Part shown: positions 62,563 to 64,000 of the stretch, piece by piece
Numbering within the stretch: the first letter of the stretch is position 1
Layout of the letters: each line of letters starts with the position of its first letter
Source: Gp6-AA45 sp035652075
Lineage (GTDB): Bacteria; Acidobacteriota; Vicinamibacteria; Vicinamibacterales; CAVVIG01
Length of the DNA stretch: 64,000 bases
Assembly (NCBI GenBank): GCA_035652075.1
Contig: DASREL010000060.1
Coordinates: 1 to 64,000 of the forward strand
Direction: 5' to 3'
Notes under the pieces: generated by a model
Seen by the model: only the letters and a program-made list of their open reading frames with translations
Databases searched by the model: none
Told to the model about the DNA's origin: nothing
Position numbers and translations under genes: made by a program

Positions 62563-63134
62563 GCGCGCGTGCCTACGATGACGGTGGCGGGCCGGAGCAG
62601 CTCGTCGCCGATCGCGTAGCCCTCTTTCAGGACGCGCACGACGCGCCCGTCCTGCGCTGGATCGGCGACCGGCTCCATCGACACGGCGTCGTGCCGATTC
62701 GCATCGAATGGTTCGCCGACCGCCGCGATCCGGCTGACGCCGAACGCGTCGAGCTTCGCGATGAATTGATCGCGCACGAGCTCGACGCCGCGGAAGAGCG
62801 GTGATGTCCGTTCTGGATCTGCCGCGATCGCGCGATCGAGATTGTCGACGACCTCGAGGAACTCGACGAGGACCGCGCGCTTTCCGCGCTCCGCCTCGCG
62901 GTTGACGTCGCGACGGATGCGGCCCTTGGCCTGCTCGAATTCCTCCAACGCGCGGCGATGCTCGACGGCCATCGCCTGCAGCTGCGCGGTGGTGTCGGCG
63001 AGCCGCCGTTCCAAATCTTCGACGTACGACGGTTTGCGGACGCTGCTCTGCTCGCGTTCGTCGACGGAGGTGTCGCCTTGTGCCCACCACCGCCGATCGA
63101 CGACACGGACCTGGGGCTCTTCGGGTTCGCTCAC
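62559..63134 (-). CDS. grpE: GrpE nucleotide-exchange factor
   Basis: A 191-residue co-chaperone that releases ADP from DnaK. A long N-terminal helix (about residues 38-90) precedes LVEFLEVVDNLDRAIAA. The C-terminal beta domain contains FDANRHDAVSMEP and VVRVLKEGYAIGDELLRPA, both GrpE signatures. dnaK and dnaJ are not in the window. It is the first gene of the unit that runs into the sulfite-oxidase-like and glycogen genes. Confidence 0.95.
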   Translation of the reverse strand: MSEPEEPQVRVVDRRWWAQGDTSVDEREQSSVRKPSYVEDLERRLADTTAQLQAMAVEHRRALEEFEQAKGRIRRDVNREAERGKRAVLVEFLEVVDNLDRAIAADPERTSPLFRGVELVRDQFIAKLDAFGVSRIAAVGEPFDANRHDAVSMEPVADPAQDGRVVRVLKEGYAIGDELLRPATVIVGTRA

Positions 63135-63158
63135 GCGATCAATTGTAACGGGATCGTT

Positions 63159-64000
63159 CTACGCGATGTGATGCGGGCGTGACAGGGAGCGCGGCGCGTC
63201 ATCGAAGATGTCGGTCGCGATGAAGTCGGCCGGACCAGGCGTCGGCGGCGTCGGCACATGTCCGCGCCGCGTCGCCTTGTCGCGATACATGCGGTGATCC
63301 GCATCCGCGAGCAGCATCTCGTACGTTGTCCCGTCGTGCGGGAAGACGGCCGCGCCGGCGCTCGCGGCGAGATGGAGGCGCCGGCCGGCCCGGACATCGA
63401 GCTGGATCTCCGAGATCCTGGCTTGCAGTTCGCGGCGTTTCGCTTCCGCCGCGTCGCGCGAACAGTCGGCAAGGACGACGATGAATTCATCCCCGGCGTA
63501 GCGAACGCAGAGGTCGTACGGCCGCAGGGCGCCGTGGAGCGCCTGGGCGACCTCGCGAAGCGCGTGGTCGCCGACGTTGTGCCCGTACGTATCGTTGATC
63601 TGCTTGAAGCCGTCGATGTCCATCACGATGAGCGCGACTTCGCTCTTCAGCCGCTCGGCGCGCGCGAGCTCGCGCGACAGGTGGACGAACATCGAACGGC
63701 GGTTCGGCAAACCGGTCAATGGATCGGTCAGCGAATCTTCCTGCGTCTGCTCGAACACGATCGAGTTGTGGATGACGGCGCCCGCCTGCTCGGCGATCCG
63801 CTCGAGCAGCCGCTGGTGATCCTCGGTGTAGTGATTCTGCTCGACGTGGTACAGCGCGAGGCTGCCGATCAGCGTGTCGTTGAACACGAGCGGGCAGACA
63901 ATCGCCGCGCGCAACGCGACGTCGACGGCGAGGCCGGCGTTCTCGAACGTGACGCGCGGGTCGGCGTTGATCAACGTCCGCCGGTTGCGGGCGACCCAGC
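63159..64000 (-). CDS. GAF-GGDEF diguanylate cyclase (5' part outside window)
   Basis: The C-terminal 280 residues or so are visible; the frame is open to the window edge, so the gene begins beyond 64000. A GAF domain precedes a GGDEF domain with active site AGDEF (in VRYAGDEFIVVL) and an RxxD inhibitory site (RPYD) five residues before it. This fits an active, product-inhibited c-di-GMP synthase. The metal-binding VALIVMDIDGFKQINDTYGH is intact. c-di-GMP often controls exopolysaccharide output, so a link with the locus is plausible but unproven. Confidence 0.92.
   Translation of the reverse strand, partial: WVARNRRTLINADPRVTFENAGLAVDVALRAAIVCPLVFNDTLIGSLALYHVEQNHYTEDHQRLLERIAEQAGAVIHNSIVFEQTQEDSLTDPLTGLPNRRSMFVHLSRELARAERLKSEVALIVMDIDGFKQINDTYGHNVGDHALREVAQALHGALRPYDLCVRYAGDEFIVVLADCSRDAAEAKRRELQARISEIQLDVRAGRRLHLAASAGAAVFPHDGTTYEMLLADADHRMYRDKATRRGHVPTPPTPGPADFIATDIFDDAPRSLSRPHHIA

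Noticed and set aside
62563..63090. Long N-terminal extension of the sulfite-oxidase-like protein
   Set aside because: It overlaps grpE entirely, is Arg-rich and has no family match; the ATG at 62562 overlaps the grpE stop as expected.

Overview
The window is 64 kb of GC-rich (about 65%) bacterial chromosome with dense, mostly overlapping genes. A DUF2934 protein, Ku plus a two-domain LigD, a TreS-maltokinase fusion with GlgE, and secreted putative-Ig proteins together suggest Acidobacteriota, perhaps Vicinamibacterales. That placement is inference; there is no rRNA or ribosomal protein gene to test it. I see no CRISPR array, insertion sequence or prophage.

Layout. (1) 1-2574, minus strand: tRNA-Leu, tig, clpP and the 5' part of clpX, a protein quality-control block. 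(2) 2618-5376: a small zinc-ribbon protein, then an ECF sigma factor / anti-sigma / Dam-type DNA methylase operon. It diverges from a small membrane protein, and both directions carry matching ECF-type promoters. (3) 5603-30538, plus strand: a degenerate sigma-54-activator-like regulator, then 23 exopolysaccharide genes in one run with no intergenic space. These are a Wza-like exporter, ten GT4 and two GT2 glycosyltransferases, six methyltransferases, a Wzy-like polymerase, a Wzx-like flippase, a GDP-fucose-synthase-like reductase and a priming sugar-phosphate transferase. (4) 30547-32799: a geranylgeranyl-reductase-like flavoprotein and a PF14907 nucleotidyltransferase. (5) 32888-42167: a large secreted Ig-like protein and a lasso-peptide (RiPP) cluster. 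The cluster has a PqqD-like B1, a B2 leader protease, an asparagine-synthetase-like cyclase, a 61-residue precursor, a PRMT-like methyltransferase with a PqqD-like tail, an HprK-like kinase and, on the opposite strand, a phytanoyl-CoA-dioxygenase-like enzyme. (6) 42130-46374, minus strand: the second part of the polysaccharide system, with an O-antigen ligase/polymerase-like protein, a Wzc-like tyrosine autokinase and a secreted carboxypeptidase-regulatory-like protein.

(7) 46605-51311: a DUF3810 metalloprotease-like membrane protein, truA, an FHA-GAF-SpoIIE phosphatase, a coiled-coil protein, a cold-shock protein, three tRNAs (Lys-CTT, Arg-CCG, Arg-TCG) and two tiny acidic proteins. (8) 51308-54365, minus strand: DUF2934, Ku and LigD, a bacterial non-homologous end-joining operon. 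(9) 54439-63134, minus strand: grpE, a sulfite-oxidase-like molybdoenzyme, then glgX, glgE and treS-mak, linking trehalose to alpha-glucan through maltose 1-phosphate. (10) 63159-64000: a GAF-GGDEF diguanylate cyclase that runs off the window.

The most interesting part is the lasso cluster between the two halves of the polysaccharide locus. Its precursor has the standard leader signature and a Gly1...Asp8 ring spacing, but the tail is polar, Lys/Gly-rich and lacks aromatic plugs. Its neighbours suggest an unusual tailoring set: methyltransferase, kinase, nucleotidyltransferase and 2OG oxygenase. No gene-free stretch exceeds 300 bases; the two longest gaps (5377-5602 and 46375-46604) hold regulatory sequence described below.
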